Positions 18,706-27,150 of a stretch of DNA of 64,000 nucleotides are shown here, one piece after another. Source of the stretch: Acinetobacter sp. B51(2017) (GTDB lineage Bacteria; Pseudomonadota; Gammaproteobacteria; Pseudomonadales; Moraxellaceae); contig NZ_PJRJ01000003.1 in assembly GCF_003711395.1 (NCBI RefSeq), positions 62,001 through 126,000 on the forward strand, read 5' to 3'. Position numbers and translations under genes: made by a program. Every line of letters starts with the position of its first letter. Position 1 is the stretch's first letter. A model generated the notes under the pieces. The model did no database searches. It worked only from the letters and a program-made list of their open reading frames with translations, and had not been told where the DNA came from.

Positions 18706-18732
18706 TAAAAAAACCGAGCACTTTGGCTCGGT
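18706..18732 (-). terminator. Intrinsic terminator of fxsA
   Basis: The stem ACCGAGC/GCTCGGT with a 6-nt loop is followed by a U-run on the minus strand. Confidence 0.85.
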
Positions 18733-18754
18733 CTTTAGAATTTAAACTTAAGGT

Positions 18755-19324
18755 CTATTTTTTATTAACATCTTTTAAATCTAAACGCTTCGCTTCAGGT
18801 GTCACTTCACGCGCTTCACCGTCAATAATAGTCGAGTCATGTGAGTTGGCCTGACCTTGCATGTCTTGCATTTGACGCATGAGATCTGCAAACGGGTTTT
18901 GACCTTGTGCCCCGCCCATATTTGCACCCATCCCCCCCATCATTTGTTCCATCATGCTTTGCTGACGTTTTAACATGAGTTTCATTGCAGCTGCTTTAAA
19001 GGCATTTTGTACTGCAGGAATTAAGATTAATAGCGCTAACACATCGCTGATTAAACCTGGGATTAACAGGAAAAAGCCTGCCACAATTTTGGGTAAGTTT
19101 GCACCTAAGGCTGGATCTGCCGCGCCCATGGCCATGCCCATTTGCATTTGTTGCATTTGTGGCATTACCCCTGCTGCGTATTTACGCACCAAGTTAATCC
19201 CAATAAAGAATGCGGCAACAAACCAGAAGAAAACGTACCACATACTACCCACGAGGTCACCCACGCCGATCCATACGAAGACTTCGAGAATAAGGCCAGC
19301 TAAAACAATAAGCGCTAATTTCAT
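18755..19324 (-). CDS. fxsA: FxsA-family membrane protein
   Basis: 189 aa from ATG at 19324. There are three to four hydrophobic segments in the first ~115 residues. GFFLLIPGLISDVLALLILIPAVQ is the conserved core of FxsA (the G-x-L-LxPGfxTD-x-x-G type motif, here with S-D). The C-terminus is Met/Gln/Gly-rich (for example QQSMMEQMMGGMGANMGG) and cytoplasmic, ending in a charged tail. FxsA of E. coli relieves exclusion of phage T7 by F plasmid when overproduced; its normal role is unknown. The Met-rich tail is unusual and might be a protein-binding or oxidation-sensitive region (inference). Confidence 0.85.
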   Translation of the reverse strand: MKLALIVLAGLILEVFVWIGVGDLVGSMWYVFFWFVAAFFIGINLVRKYAAGVMPQMQQMQMGMAMGAADPALGANLPKIVAGFFLLIPGLISDVLALLILIPAVQNAFKAAAMKLMLKRQQSMMEQMMGGMGANMGGAQGQNPFADLMRQMQDMQGQANSHDSTIIDGEAREVTPEAKRLDLKDVNKK

Positions 19325-19506
19325 GAAAATTAATCTAATCTCAATACAATATGTTGGGCGCAAAGCAAATAAATTGCCCTGCTTTTAATATCTATGGGGG
19401 ATATTTTAACGTTTACAAGCACGCTTGACGATTTATTTTTGCAAACTTGACTGCGTATTTTTTGGCTGCTTAACTGGGCATTTGTATTTTAACAGCCAAT
19501 TTTGCC

Positions 19507-19512
19507 TATAAT
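19507..19512 (+). promoter_or_regulatory. Probable -10 box of ruvC
   Basis: A perfect TATAAT 29 bp before the ruvC start codon. The upstream -35 is poor. The rest of the 19325-19541 gap shows no other structure. Confidence 0.45.
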
Positions 19513-19541
19513 GCCTGCATAGCAGTAACAGACCAAAGGTA

Positions 19542-20087
19542 ATGAGCTTAATTATTGGGATTGACCCCGGTTCACGTTTAACCGGTTATGGCATTATTAA
19601 AAAAGAAGGACAACAATTAAGCTTTGTGGATGCAGGCACGATTCGTACCGAAACTGCTGAAATGCCTGAGCGCTTAAAACGCATTTTTGCAGGGGTGGAT
19701 CGTATTGTACGTTTTCATGGCCCAACCGAAGCCGCAGTTGAACAAGTGTTTATGGCGCAAAACCCTGACTCTGCCTTAAAACTGGGCCAAGCGCGTGGTG
19801 CTGCTATTGCCGCCCTCACCAACTTAGATTTATCTGTGGCGGAATATACCGCACGCCAAATCAAACAGTCAGTGGTGGGTTATGGCGCAGCCGATAAAGA
19901 ACAAGTGCAAATGATGGTCATGCGCATCTTAAAGCTTGAAATTAAACCACAACAAGACGCAGCAGATGCCTTAGCTGCTGCCATTTGTCATGCACATGCC
20001 TCAGGCAGTATGAGCAAAATGGCAGTGCTCAATGCCTTAGGCGGCATGGCACGCGGGCGTAGTCGTTCAAGCAGCCGTCGTCGTTAA
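19542..20087 (+). CDS. ruvC: Crossover junction endodeoxyribonuclease RuvC
   Basis: A 181-aa Holliday-junction resolvase. The RNase-H-like catalytic acids are visible: Asp in [14 protein letters not shown], Glu in [11 protein letters not shown], and the C-terminal pair in [16 protein letters not shown]. The C-terminus is Ser/Arg-rich ([11 protein letters not shown]), longer and more basic than the E. coli tail (173 aa). It cleaves symmetrical strands at 5'-TT-3' sites during recombination repair, with RuvAB. ruvA and ruvB are not adjacent. Its stop shares the tetranucleotide TTAA with the convergent acylphosphatase gene. Confidence 0.96.
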   Translation: MSLIIGIDPGSRLTGYGIIKKEGQQLSFVDAGTIRTETAEMPERLKRIFAGVDRIVRFHGPTEAAVEQVFMAQNPDSALKLGQARGAAIAALTNLDLSVAEYTARQIKQSVVGYGAADKEQVQMMVMRILKLEIKPQQDAADALAAAICHAHASGSMSKMAVLNALGGMARGRSRSSSRRR

Positions 20088-20356
20088 CGCACAATGCTAA
20101 AACCTTGATCATCCGTTTGATCATAGCTTCGGTAATGCAAATAAGTGACTTCTGCACGACTTGGGCCAACTAAGCTTTGATCAAGCATCTCTTGCACAGC
20201 GCAGCGCTCGCCATAGATCACCGCTTCCACCTCGCCATTGGCTAAATTTTTAACATAGCCAGTTAAGCCTTTGGCTTGGGCTTGCTTAGCAAACCAACGA
20301 CGATACCCCACGCCTTGTACTTTGCCCATAACCGTTAAATAAAATCCTTGTTGCAT
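20084..20356 (-). CDS. acyP: Acylphosphatase
   Basis: A 90-aa ferredoxin-like enzyme that hydrolyses carboxyl-phosphate anhydrides such as acetyl phosphate. It carries the two signatures [11 protein letters not shown] (phosphate loop with the catalytic Arg) and [17 protein letters not shown] (catalytic Asn). The start is 3 bp after the nnr stop, and its ribosome-binding site (GGAG) lies within the nnr end, so it is the second gene of an nnr-acyP operon. Confidence 0.95.
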   Translation of the reverse strand: MQQGFYLTVMGKVQGVGYRRWFAKQAQAKGLTGYVKNLANGEVEAVIYGERCAVQEMLDQSLVGPSRAEVTYLHYRSYDQTDDQGFSIVR

Positions 20357-20359
20357 GTT

Positions 20360-21820
20360 TTATTCTCCATTGACGATATGATAAATCGCTTGGTTCATAT
20401 GTTGGGCTTGTAAACCGCGCTGACCCGACGCTGCTAAATAGTCTCCGGCCTTGGCATGTAACATGATAATTTGATGCAGTTGAATCTGCGCGCCAAACTG
20501 CGCCTTTAAACTGGCAATCATCCCCGCCAATACATCACCCATACCACCTGTACCCATGCCGGCATTCCCCGCCTGACAGATCCATAATTGTTCTTGTTGT
20601 AAAATTAAACTACCAGCACCTTTGAGCACCCATTCAGCGCCATAGGTATTCTGTAGTGCATAAATTGCAGCAATACGATCGGCTTCAACTTCTATAACGC
20701 TTGAATGGAGTAAGGTCGCCGCTTCCCCCGGATGTGGGGTCAAATAGCTATTTTGACTTAAAGTGTGCGGCTGCTGTGCTAAAAACCATAACCCATCAGC
20801 ATCTAAAATTAAAGTTACATCATCTTGATTAATGAAATCAAACCAGTGCTGAAATTTTTCTGCTGCCCATACATCACGCCCTAGACCCATACCGAAACAG
20901 ACCGCATCCACTTGGCCAACAAGAAGTTGAATATCGGCTGTGTTCAGGGCATTGATATCACGCAGCATGATATTCGGGCTACGTGCCAAAATCGCACTAT
21001 GATGTTTTGCATCACAGACTACTGTCACTTTGCCCGCACCTGCGTAAAAAGCAGCTTCTGCAGCCATAATCACCGCACCGCCCATATCCGCATGTCCACC
21101 GACCAGCAACACATGCCCATAACTGCCTTTATGCCCAAAGGCTTGCCTTTGAGGCAAAGTAATCTGTAATGGCGACAGCTGTGCTAAAGCTTTTAATTTC
21201 GAGTCGGGGGGTAATAAGGCGACCGTATGCACGACACCTGCAAATGCTTTCCCTTTACCAGTAAATAAACCTGCCTTTAAACCCAATACGGTAAAGGTGT
21301 AATCGGCCACAATTGCACACTGTAAAGGTTGCCCTGTATTGGCGTTTAAACCACTTGGAAGATCAATGGCAATTTTTAAGCCATCTTGTGCGTTGATATG
21401 TTGAATAATCCCCTGCCACTCTAAATTTAAGTCACGATTGAGCCCAATTCCAAATAACGCATCAACATAAACATCATAAGATTTTATAAAGTCAAAACCT
21501 TGCAGGATTTTAATATTGGCTTGTTTTGCTTCTGTATAAGCACGGTGTAAGTCAGCTGAATCACCTAAAGGACTGGCATAAATTTGCACATTAAAACCTA
21601 AGTTTTGCAGATACTTTGCAATTAAATAACCATCCCCCGCATTATTACCCTGACCACAACATACCGCGACATTTTTTAGGCTGTTATCAGTGAATAAGGT
21701 TTGTAATTGTTGTGCAATCGACCATGCCACTTGTTGCATTAAGCCGTAAGATGAATTTCCTTGCGCAAACCAACGTTGCTCCCATGCTTGAATATCGTGG
21801 CTATGATAAACTTGCTGCAT
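20360..21820 (-). CDS. nnr: Bifunctional NAD(P)H-hydrate epimerase / ADP-dependent (S)-NAD(P)H-hydrate dehydratase
   Basis: A 486-aa fusion that repairs hydrated NAD(P)H. The N-terminal epimerase (NnrE/YjeF_N) spans about residues 10-210, with CCGQGNNAGDGYLIAKYL and DALFGIGLNR. The C-terminal ribokinase-like dehydratase (NnrD) spans about residues 220-480, with HKGSYGHVLLVGG, LTPHPGEAATLL and the anion-hole motif GNAGMGTGGMGDVLAG. It is cytosolic. It is divergently transcribed from queG with only 22 bp between the two start codons, so the promoters must overlap or lie inside the coding sequences. Confidence 0.95.
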   Translation of the reverse strand: MQQVYHSHDIQAWEQRWFAQGNSSYGLMQQVAWSIAQQLQTLFTDNSLKNVAVCCGQGNNAGDGYLIAKYLQNLGFNVQIYASPLGDSADLHRAYTEAKQANIKILQGFDFIKSYDVYVDALFGIGLNRDLNLEWQGIIQHINAQDGLKIAIDLPSGLNANTGQPLQCAIVADYTFTVLGLKAGLFTGKGKAFAGVVHTVALLPPDSKLKALAQLSPLQITLPQRQAFGHKGSYGHVLLVGGHADMGGAVIMAAEAAFYAGAGKVTVVCDAKHHSAILARSPNIMLRDINALNTADIQLLVGQVDAVCFGMGLGRDVWAAEKFQHWFDFINQDDVTLILDADGLWFLAQQPHTLSQNSYLTPHPGEAATLLHSSVIEVEADRIAAIYALQNTYGAEWVLKGAGSLILQQEQLWICQAGNAGMGTGGMGDVLAGMIASLKAQFGAQIQLHQIIMLHAKAGDYLAASGQRGLQAQHMNQAIYHIVNGE

Positions 21821-21842
21821 TGTTTTTCCTTATTTTATCCTT

Positions 21843-22934
21843 ATGGCTGCTGCATCCTCTCCCCTTATTCCAACTCAGACCGATGATCCCGTGGCACTTA
21901 AAGCATGGATTAAAGCAGAGGCACTTGCGCTTGGTTTTGCTGATTGTGTCATTGCCAAGCCGGATGCTCAAGCCGAATTAGCACGCTTAGAAGAATATTT
22001 AAAACGCGGTTATCAAGCCGATATGCACTTTTTAGGCGAAAATTTAGAAAAACGTGCCAACCCTGCCTTACTGGTACCTGGGACTAAAAGCATTATCTGT
22101 GTGCGTATGGATTATTTGGTCGAAACACCCAAGCCCCGTCATGTACCCGATGCGCCTAATCAAGGCATTATTGCCCGTTATGCCCGTGGCCGTGATTATC
22201 ACAAAACCATGCGCGGCCGATTAAAAACCCTGTCACAGCGCATTCGTGAGCGCGTGGGTGAATTTGAATCGCGCCCTTTTGCCGATTCTGCACCGATTTT
22301 TGAAAAATCTTTGGCTGAAAATGCCGGCATGGGCTGGACAGGTAAACACACCTTACTCATTCATAAAAAATCAGGTTCTTTTTTCGTTTTAGGCGAGCTT
22401 TTTACCTCATTAGATTTACCATTTGACCAACCGACCAGTAAACATTGTGGTTCATGCAGTGCCTGTCTTGATATTTGCCCAACTCAAGCAATTGTTGAAC
22501 CCTATATGCTTGATGCCAGCAAATGTATTGCCTATCTGACTATCGAATATAAAGGCATTATTCCTGAAAACCTACGCCGCCCGATTGGCAATCGAATTTT
22601 TGGCTGCGATGACTGTCAACTGATTTGCCCGTGGAATAGCTTTGCCAAACTCACCCCAATTGAAGATTTCCAACCTAGACATGGCTTAGATCGTTTAACT
22701 TTATTAGACTTTTGGCAATGGGATGAAGCGACCTTTTTAAGCCATACCGAAGGCAGCCCACTACGTCGCACCGGTTATCAAAGCTTTATGCGCAATGTCG
22801 CGATTGGCTTAGGCAATGCGCCATTTAATTTAGACATCATCAAGCAATTACAAGCCAAACGTGAGCAGCATGATGAGATTGTGCAAGTGCATATTGATTG
22901 GGCCTTAGAGCAGCAACAACTGAAACAAGTGTAA
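21843..22934 (+). CDS. queG: Epoxyqueuosine reductase
   Basis: A 363-aa cobalamin- and iron-sulfur-dependent enzyme for the last step of tRNA queuosine synthesis. Two 4Fe-4S clusters are coded by CGSCSACLDICP (about residues 200-211) with a later Cys in DASKCIAYL, and by CDDCQLICPWN. The DUF1730 cobalamin domain precedes them, and the HEAT-like C-terminus has the conserved SPLRRTGYQSFMRNVAIGLGN. The start at 21843 leaves ~20 non-conserved residues before the first homologous helix, so a slightly later start is possible. There is no good ribosome-binding site. Confidence 0.94.
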   Translation: MAAASSPLIPTQTDDPVALKAWIKAEALALGFADCVIAKPDAQAELARLEEYLKRGYQADMHFLGENLEKRANPALLVPGTKSIICVRMDYLVETPKPRHVPDAPNQGIIARYARGRDYHKTMRGRLKTLSQRIRERVGEFESRPFADSAPIFEKSLAENAGMGWTGKHTLLIHKKSGSFFVLGELFTSLDLPFDQPTSKHCGSCSACLDICPTQAIVEPYMLDASKCIAYLTIEYKGIIPENLRRPIGNRIFGCDDCQLICPWNSFAKLTPIEDFQPRHGLDRLTLLDFWQWDEATFLSHTEGSPLRRTGYQSFMRNVAIGLGNAPFNLDIIKQLQAKREQHDEIVQVHIDWALEQQQLKQV

Positions 22935-22942
22935 ATTTAGTC

Positions 22943-22999
22943 GCGAACGTGCTCTATACTGATGTATTTTGCCAAGCAGCAACATCAGCTCACGTTCGC
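22943..22999. repeat. Long imperfect inverted repeat after queG
   Basis: GCGAACGTG (22943-22951) pairs with CACGTTCGC (22991-22999), and the inner arms CTGATG (22959-22964) and CATCAG (22983-22988) also pair. It begins 9 bp after the queG stop. There is no T-run, so it may be a factor-assisted terminator, an mRNA-stabilising hairpin or an operator for bioB. The rest of the 22935-23222 gap is AT-rich with no gene. Confidence 0.7.
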
Positions 23000-23222
23000 A
23001 ACAAAATTTTCAATATAATGACTTTTTCAAGTTTTTTAAGGATTTCTAAAAATTAACTTTGTAATTAAAACTTCGTAAAATAGGTTAATTCTGCAATTAA
23101 AATAAATATTTTAAGTATTAAAAATTAACTGCTTTTTCACTAAATAATTTGGCATTTTTTGCCTTTACCCATATTTTTTCTGGGCTATGCTTAAAAAAAT
23201 ACATATGCTTTAGGATAAAAAA

Positions 23223-24212
23223 ATGTCATTACGTTACGATTGGACACGACAAGAGATTGAAGCGCTTTATCAACAACCATTTCTAGATTTACTTTTACAG
23301 GCACAAAGCTTACATCGGCAATATTTTAAAGCCAATTCAATTCAGGTGAGTACCTTACTCTCCATTAAAACAGGTAAGTGTCCTGAAGATTGTAAATATT
23401 GTGCCCAATCCGCCCACTATGACACGCAGCTTATTGCAGAAAAGAAAATTGCGGTAAGCACGGCGCTTGAACATGCCAAAGCAGCCAAAGCTTCAGGTGC
23501 TACCCGTTTTTGCATGGGGGCTGCATGGCGTAATCCGCACGAACGTGATATGCCTTATGTTTTAGAATTAGTCCAAGGGGTTAAAGCCTTAGGTCTAGAA
23601 ACCTGTATGACTTTAGGGATGCTAAATACCTCGCAAGCAACGCGTTTAGCCGATGCAGGGTTGGATTATTACAACCATAATTTAGACACCTCGCGTGAAT
23701 ATTATCCCAACATGATTAGCACACGCAGTTTTGATCAACGTTTAGATACGCTACAGCATGTACGCGACGCAGGTATGAAAGTGTGTAGTGGTGGGATTGT
23801 TGGCTTAGGTGAAGATGTGCAAGACCGTATTGGCTTACTGCACGAACTTGCCACCTTACCGCTGCATCCAGAATCCGTGCCAATTAATTTGCTGGTACCC
23901 ATTCAAGGTACACCTTTGGGCAATACCGAAAAACTCGATATCTTAGAATGGATTCGGACCATTGCCGTGGCACGTTTGATTATGCCAAAAAGCTATATTC
24001 GCTTATCTGCAGGACGGGAAAGTCTAACTGAGTCAGAACAGGCCTTGGCCTTTATGGCAGGTGCAAATTCGATTTTCTCAGGTGATAAATTACTCACCAC
24101 CCCAAATCAAGGCACTTCACAAGACCAAACCCTGTTTAAAAAATTAGGCTTACAGCAAGAAGTCGCTCAACCTATTGCGCAAGTATTAAGTATTGATGCC
24201 ATGGCGGTTTAA
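23223..24212 (+). CDS. bioB: Biotin synthase
   Basis: A 329-aa radical-SAM enzyme that inserts sulfur into dethiobiotin. The radical-SAM cluster is [11 protein letters not shown] (CxxxCxxC, about residues 53-63). Further conserved elements are [31 protein letters not shown] and [29 protein letters not shown], which supply the auxiliary 2Fe-2S ligands and substrate contacts. AGGA lies 7-8 nt before the ATG. It stands alone, with no bioF/H/C/D nearby. Its stop overlaps the convergent small gene at the shared TTAA. Confidence 0.97.
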   Translation: MSLRYDWTRQEIEALYQQPFLDLLLQAQSLHRQYFKANSIQVSTLLSIKTGKCPEDCKYCAQSAHYDTQLIAEKKIAVSTALEHAKAAKASGATRFCMGAAWRNPHERDMPYVLELVQGVKALGLETCMTLGMLNTSQATRLADAGLDYYNHNLDTSREYYPNMISTRSFDQRLDTLQHVRDAGMKVCSGGIVGLGEDVQDRIGLLHELATLPLHPESVPINLLVPIQGTPLGNTEKLDILEWIRTIAVARLIMPKSYIRLSAGRESLTESEQALAFMAGANSIFSGDKLLTTPNQGTSQDQTLFKKLGLQQEVAQPIAQVLSIDAMAV

Positions 24213-24427
24213 GCAAAATTATGCGCAGTAATTAAAATGCCATAACTGGCATTTAAATAATCGCCTTTACGGATCATGTCCATACCATTGGCATGTTCGA
24301 CGCATAATTCTTGCGTAATACAGTCATAGCTAAAACGCTCAAAACAGTCTTGATGATGACTGAGCCAAGTTAGGGTATCAGCTAAGTTATCATCTACGAT
24401 ATAAGTTAAGGCTTTAAAATCTTTCAT
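24209..24427 (-). CDS. Conserved-looking 72-aa protein of unknown function
   Basis: Starts at ATG 24427 with a G-rich segment upstream. The protein is acidic, soluble, and contains two close Cys residues ([13 protein letters not shown]) and several His, which might bind metal (inference). There is no signal peptide or membrane segment. The stop shares TTAA with bioB, and a perfect 13-bp hairpin separates it from the upstream ycaO gene, so it probably has its own promoter or is read through from ycaO. Confidence 0.6.
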   Translation of the reverse strand: MKDFKALTYIVDDNLADTLTWLSHHQDCFERFSYDCITQELCVEHANGMDMIRKGDYLNASYGILITAHNFA

Positions 24428-24439
24428 GACTATTTACCC

Positions 24440-24469
24440 CATCAGCCTATACCCAAGTATAGGCTGATG
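24440..24469. terminator. Perfect 13-bp hairpin between ycaO and the 72-aa gene
   Basis: CATCAGCCTATAC and GTATAGGCTGATG form a perfect stem with a CCAA loop, 8 bp after the ycaO stop. A T-run is missing on the minus strand, so it may act as a Rho-assisted terminator or an RNA-stability element. Confidence 0.6.
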
Positions 24470-24477
24470 ATTATGTT

Positions 24478-26679
24478 TTATTGCTGAGCGACAAATTTAG
24501 CACGCGCAGCATGCAATTTTTTGTAGCTATCGATTAGACGTAAATGACGATCTAAACCTTCAAGTTGCATATTGGTTTCAGTTAAACCATAGAAACGTAC
24601 GCTACCATCTAATGCACCTAACGCCGCATTCATACGTTCTTCACCAAACATACGACGGAAGTTATGCGCATAGTCGTCAAGCTCCATCTCGTCATCGAGT
24701 TCAACCTCAAGCACTACGTTTAAGCATTGGTAATATAAACCGCGCTCAACGGTGTTGGTGTTGTACTGTAAGAAGGCTTCAACAAGATCTTTCGCTTCTT
24801 CAAATTGCTCTAAAGCAAGATAAATCTGTAGCTTAAGTTCTAAAATGGTCAGCTGCCCCCACACCGTATTGTCGTCAAATTCAACGCCAATGAGAGTTTT
24901 GATTTCGGTGTAATCATCTACTTCAACTTCTTCAAGACGTTCAACCAAGGCTTCAAGCTGTTCTTCATCAAGGCGATGTAAATTTAGAATGTCTTCACGG
25001 AATGCTAAAGCTTTGTTGGTATTATCCCAAACCAAATCTTCAACTAAATAGATTTCAGAATAACCCGGCACCAAAATACGACAAGCCGTTGCACCTAGAT
25101 GCGTGTAGACTGCCATATACACTTCTTTATCCATGTCATGCAAAATGTTAAATAACGCTTGCGCTTCTTCAGCATTAGTTGCTTGACCATTGTCGGTGAA
25201 GTCCCACTCTTCAAAATCGTAATCCGCTTTTGCGCTAAAGAAACGCCAAGACACCACACCGCTTGAATCAATAAAGTGTTCCACAAAGTTATTCGGCTCA
25301 GTCACAGCATTTGAGCTAAAGGTTGGTTGTGGTAAATCATTTAGGCCTTCAAAACTACGCCCTTGTAATAGCTCTGTTAAGCTACGCTCTAAGGCCACTT
25401 CAAAGTTTGGATGTGCACCAAATGAAGCAAAGACACCACCCGTACGTGGGTTCATTAAGGTCACACACATCACTGGGAATTGACCACCAAGCGATGCATC
25501 TTTCACCAACACTGGGAAGCCTTGCTCTTCTAAGCCTTTGATACCTTCCACAATTTTTGGATATTTATTTAAAACTTCTTGCGGTACATCCGGTAGTGCA
25601 ATCTCGCCTTCTAAAATTTCACGTTTCACTGCACGTTCAAAAATTTCAGATAAGCATTGTACTTGTGCTTCAGCTAAAGTATTACCCGCACTCATACCAT
25701 TAGATAAGTATAAGTTTTCAATTAAATTCGATGGGAAATACACGGTTTCGCCATCCGACTGACGTACAAATGGCAATGAACAAATCCCACGCGCGGTGTT
25801 GCCTGAGTTGGTATCGTATAAATGCGTGCCTAATAATTCATCATCAGGATCATAAATCGCGCGAGTATAGTCATCTAATACTTCAACCGGTAACTCACCA
25901 TCCTCACCCGGTTGGAACCATTTTTCATCTGGATAATGCACAAATTCGGCATTGGCAATATCTTGACCCCAGAATTGGTCGTTATAGAAGAAGTTACAGT
26001 TTAAACGCTCAATAAATTCGCCTAGAGCTGATGCTAAGGCGCTTTCTTTGGTTGAACCTTTACCATTGGTAAAACACATTGGCGATTGTGCATCACGAAT
26101 ATGTAATGACCATACGTTTGGCACAATGTTACGCCAAGAAGCGATTTCAATCTTCATGCCTAAACCTGCCAAAATGGCAGACATATTGGCAATGGTTTCT
26201 TCAAGCGGTAAATCTTTACCGGGAATGACGGTTTTGTTATCTGAAGCAAGGCTTGGCATCAGTAATGCTTGCGCATCTGCATCAATGCTTTCGACTTCTT
26301 CAATGACAAATTCAGGACCCGTTTGAATGACCTTTTTCACGGTACAACGATCAATCGAACGTAAAATGCCTTGGCGGTCTTTTTCTGAAATATCAGCCGG
26401 TAATTCCACCTGAATCTTAAAAATTTGTTTGTAGCGGTTTTCTGGATCTACAATATTATTTTGTGATAAACGGATATTATCGGTTGGAATATCACGCGCT
26501 GCGCAGTATACCTTAACGAAATAAGCGGCACATAAAGCAGATGATGCTAAGAAGTAGTCAAATGGACCTGGTGCAGAACCATCCCCTTTATAACGAATGG
26601 GTTGGTCGGCGATGACGCTAAAGTCATCAAATTTAGCTTCTTGTCGAAGGTTATCGAGATAATTAACCTTAATTTCCAT
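24478..26679 (-). CDS. ycaO: OsmC-YcaO fusion protein (ribosomal S12 methylthiotransferase accessory factor type)
   Basis: 733 aa from ATG at 26679, preferred over the ATG at 26718, which has no ribosome-binding site. Residues ~1-135 are an OsmC/Ohr-type domain with both family cysteines (SSALCAAYFV and DRCTVKKVI). Residues ~155-735 correspond along their whole length to E. coli YcaO (586 aa): PGKDLPLEETI, NVWSLHIRD, FTNGKGSTKESALASALGEFIERL (ATP-binding Glu), SNGMSAGNT, ELLQGR and FIDSSGVVSW, then a TPR-like C-terminus. E. coli YcaO supports RimO-dependent methylthiolation of ribosomal protein S12. The fusion implies a link to thiol or peroxide chemistry. It is monocistronic. Confidence 0.9.
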   Translation of the reverse strand: MEIKVNYLDNLRQEAKFDDFSVIADQPIRYKGDGSAPGPFDYFLASSALCAAYFVKVYCAARDIPTDNIRLSQNNIVDPENRYKQIFKIQVELPADISEKDRQGILRSIDRCTVKKVIQTGPEFVIEEVESIDADAQALLMPSLASDNKTVIPGKDLPLEETIANMSAILAGLGMKIEIASWRNIVPNVWSLHIRDAQSPMCFTNGKGSTKESALASALGEFIERLNCNFFYNDQFWGQDIANAEFVHYPDEKWFQPGEDGELPVEVLDDYTRAIYDPDDELLGTHLYDTNSGNTARGICSLPFVRQSDGETVYFPSNLIENLYLSNGMSAGNTLAEAQVQCLSEIFERAVKREILEGEIALPDVPQEVLNKYPKIVEGIKGLEEQGFPVLVKDASLGGQFPVMCVTLMNPRTGGVFASFGAHPNFEVALERSLTELLQGRSFEGLNDLPQPTFSSNAVTEPNNFVEHFIDSSGVVSWRFFSAKADYDFEEWDFTDNGQATNAEEAQALFNILHDMDKEVYMAVYTHLGATACRILVPGYSEIYLVEDLVWDNTNKALAFREDILNLHRLDEEQLEALVERLEEVEVDDYTEIKTLIGVEFDDNTVWGQLTILELKLQIYLALEQFEEAKDLVEAFLQYNTNTVERGLYYQCLNVVLEVELDDEMELDDYAHNFRRMFGEERMNAALGALDGSVRFYGLTETNMQLEGLDRHLRLIDSYKKLHAARAKFVAQQ

Positions 26680-26818
26680 GCGAGTACCTAAACGTCCTAT
26701 ATGTCCGCATGGACACATAAGATTGCAAATAAAAGATAAGCCGAATCAAAGACAGAAATAGACTTAAAAAGAACAGACTAAGCGTAAAGACCTAGCCAAA
26801 GATGCTATTATTATAAAG

Positions 26819-26877
26819 GCATTTCAGCCAATTGATAATCTTTAACTGGCTTAGGCCTAGAGGAACTGCTGAAATGC
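26819..26877. repeat. Inverted repeat upstream of ycaO
   Basis: GCATTTCAGC (26819-26828) and GCTGAAATGC (26868-26877) are perfect 10-bp inverted arms about 39 bp apart, with the palindrome TAGGCCTA between them. It may be a cruciform, an operator or a small mobile-element remnant. The stretch 26680-27150 holds no gene that I can support. Confidence 0.5.
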
Positions 26878-27150
26878 TAGCAAAATAAAAATTTATTCAA
26901 TTTTACATCAGGATTTTTTCAAAAATTTGGCGCCCCATACGAACAAAAACAATCATATAACTTATTATTTTTATTAAAATCTCAGAATATGCAGTTTGAT
27001 GACTTGTGATTTCAACCATGAAGCTTTTTACTCCGCCACTGCGTCTTAAATCCTGATTGAATTTTTACAATGCACAGCTTCTTAGTAAAAGAGGAACCCA
27101 TATCAATATAATGGCAATGATCAATTTAAGTATGTTCTTTTAAGAAGGTA

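Noticed and set aside
23000-23222. BirA-type operator (ATTAAC...GGTTAAT) upstream of bioB
   Set aside because: The half-sites near 23052 and 23083 resemble the box, but the spacing is longer than the usual ~14-16 nt and the match is weak.
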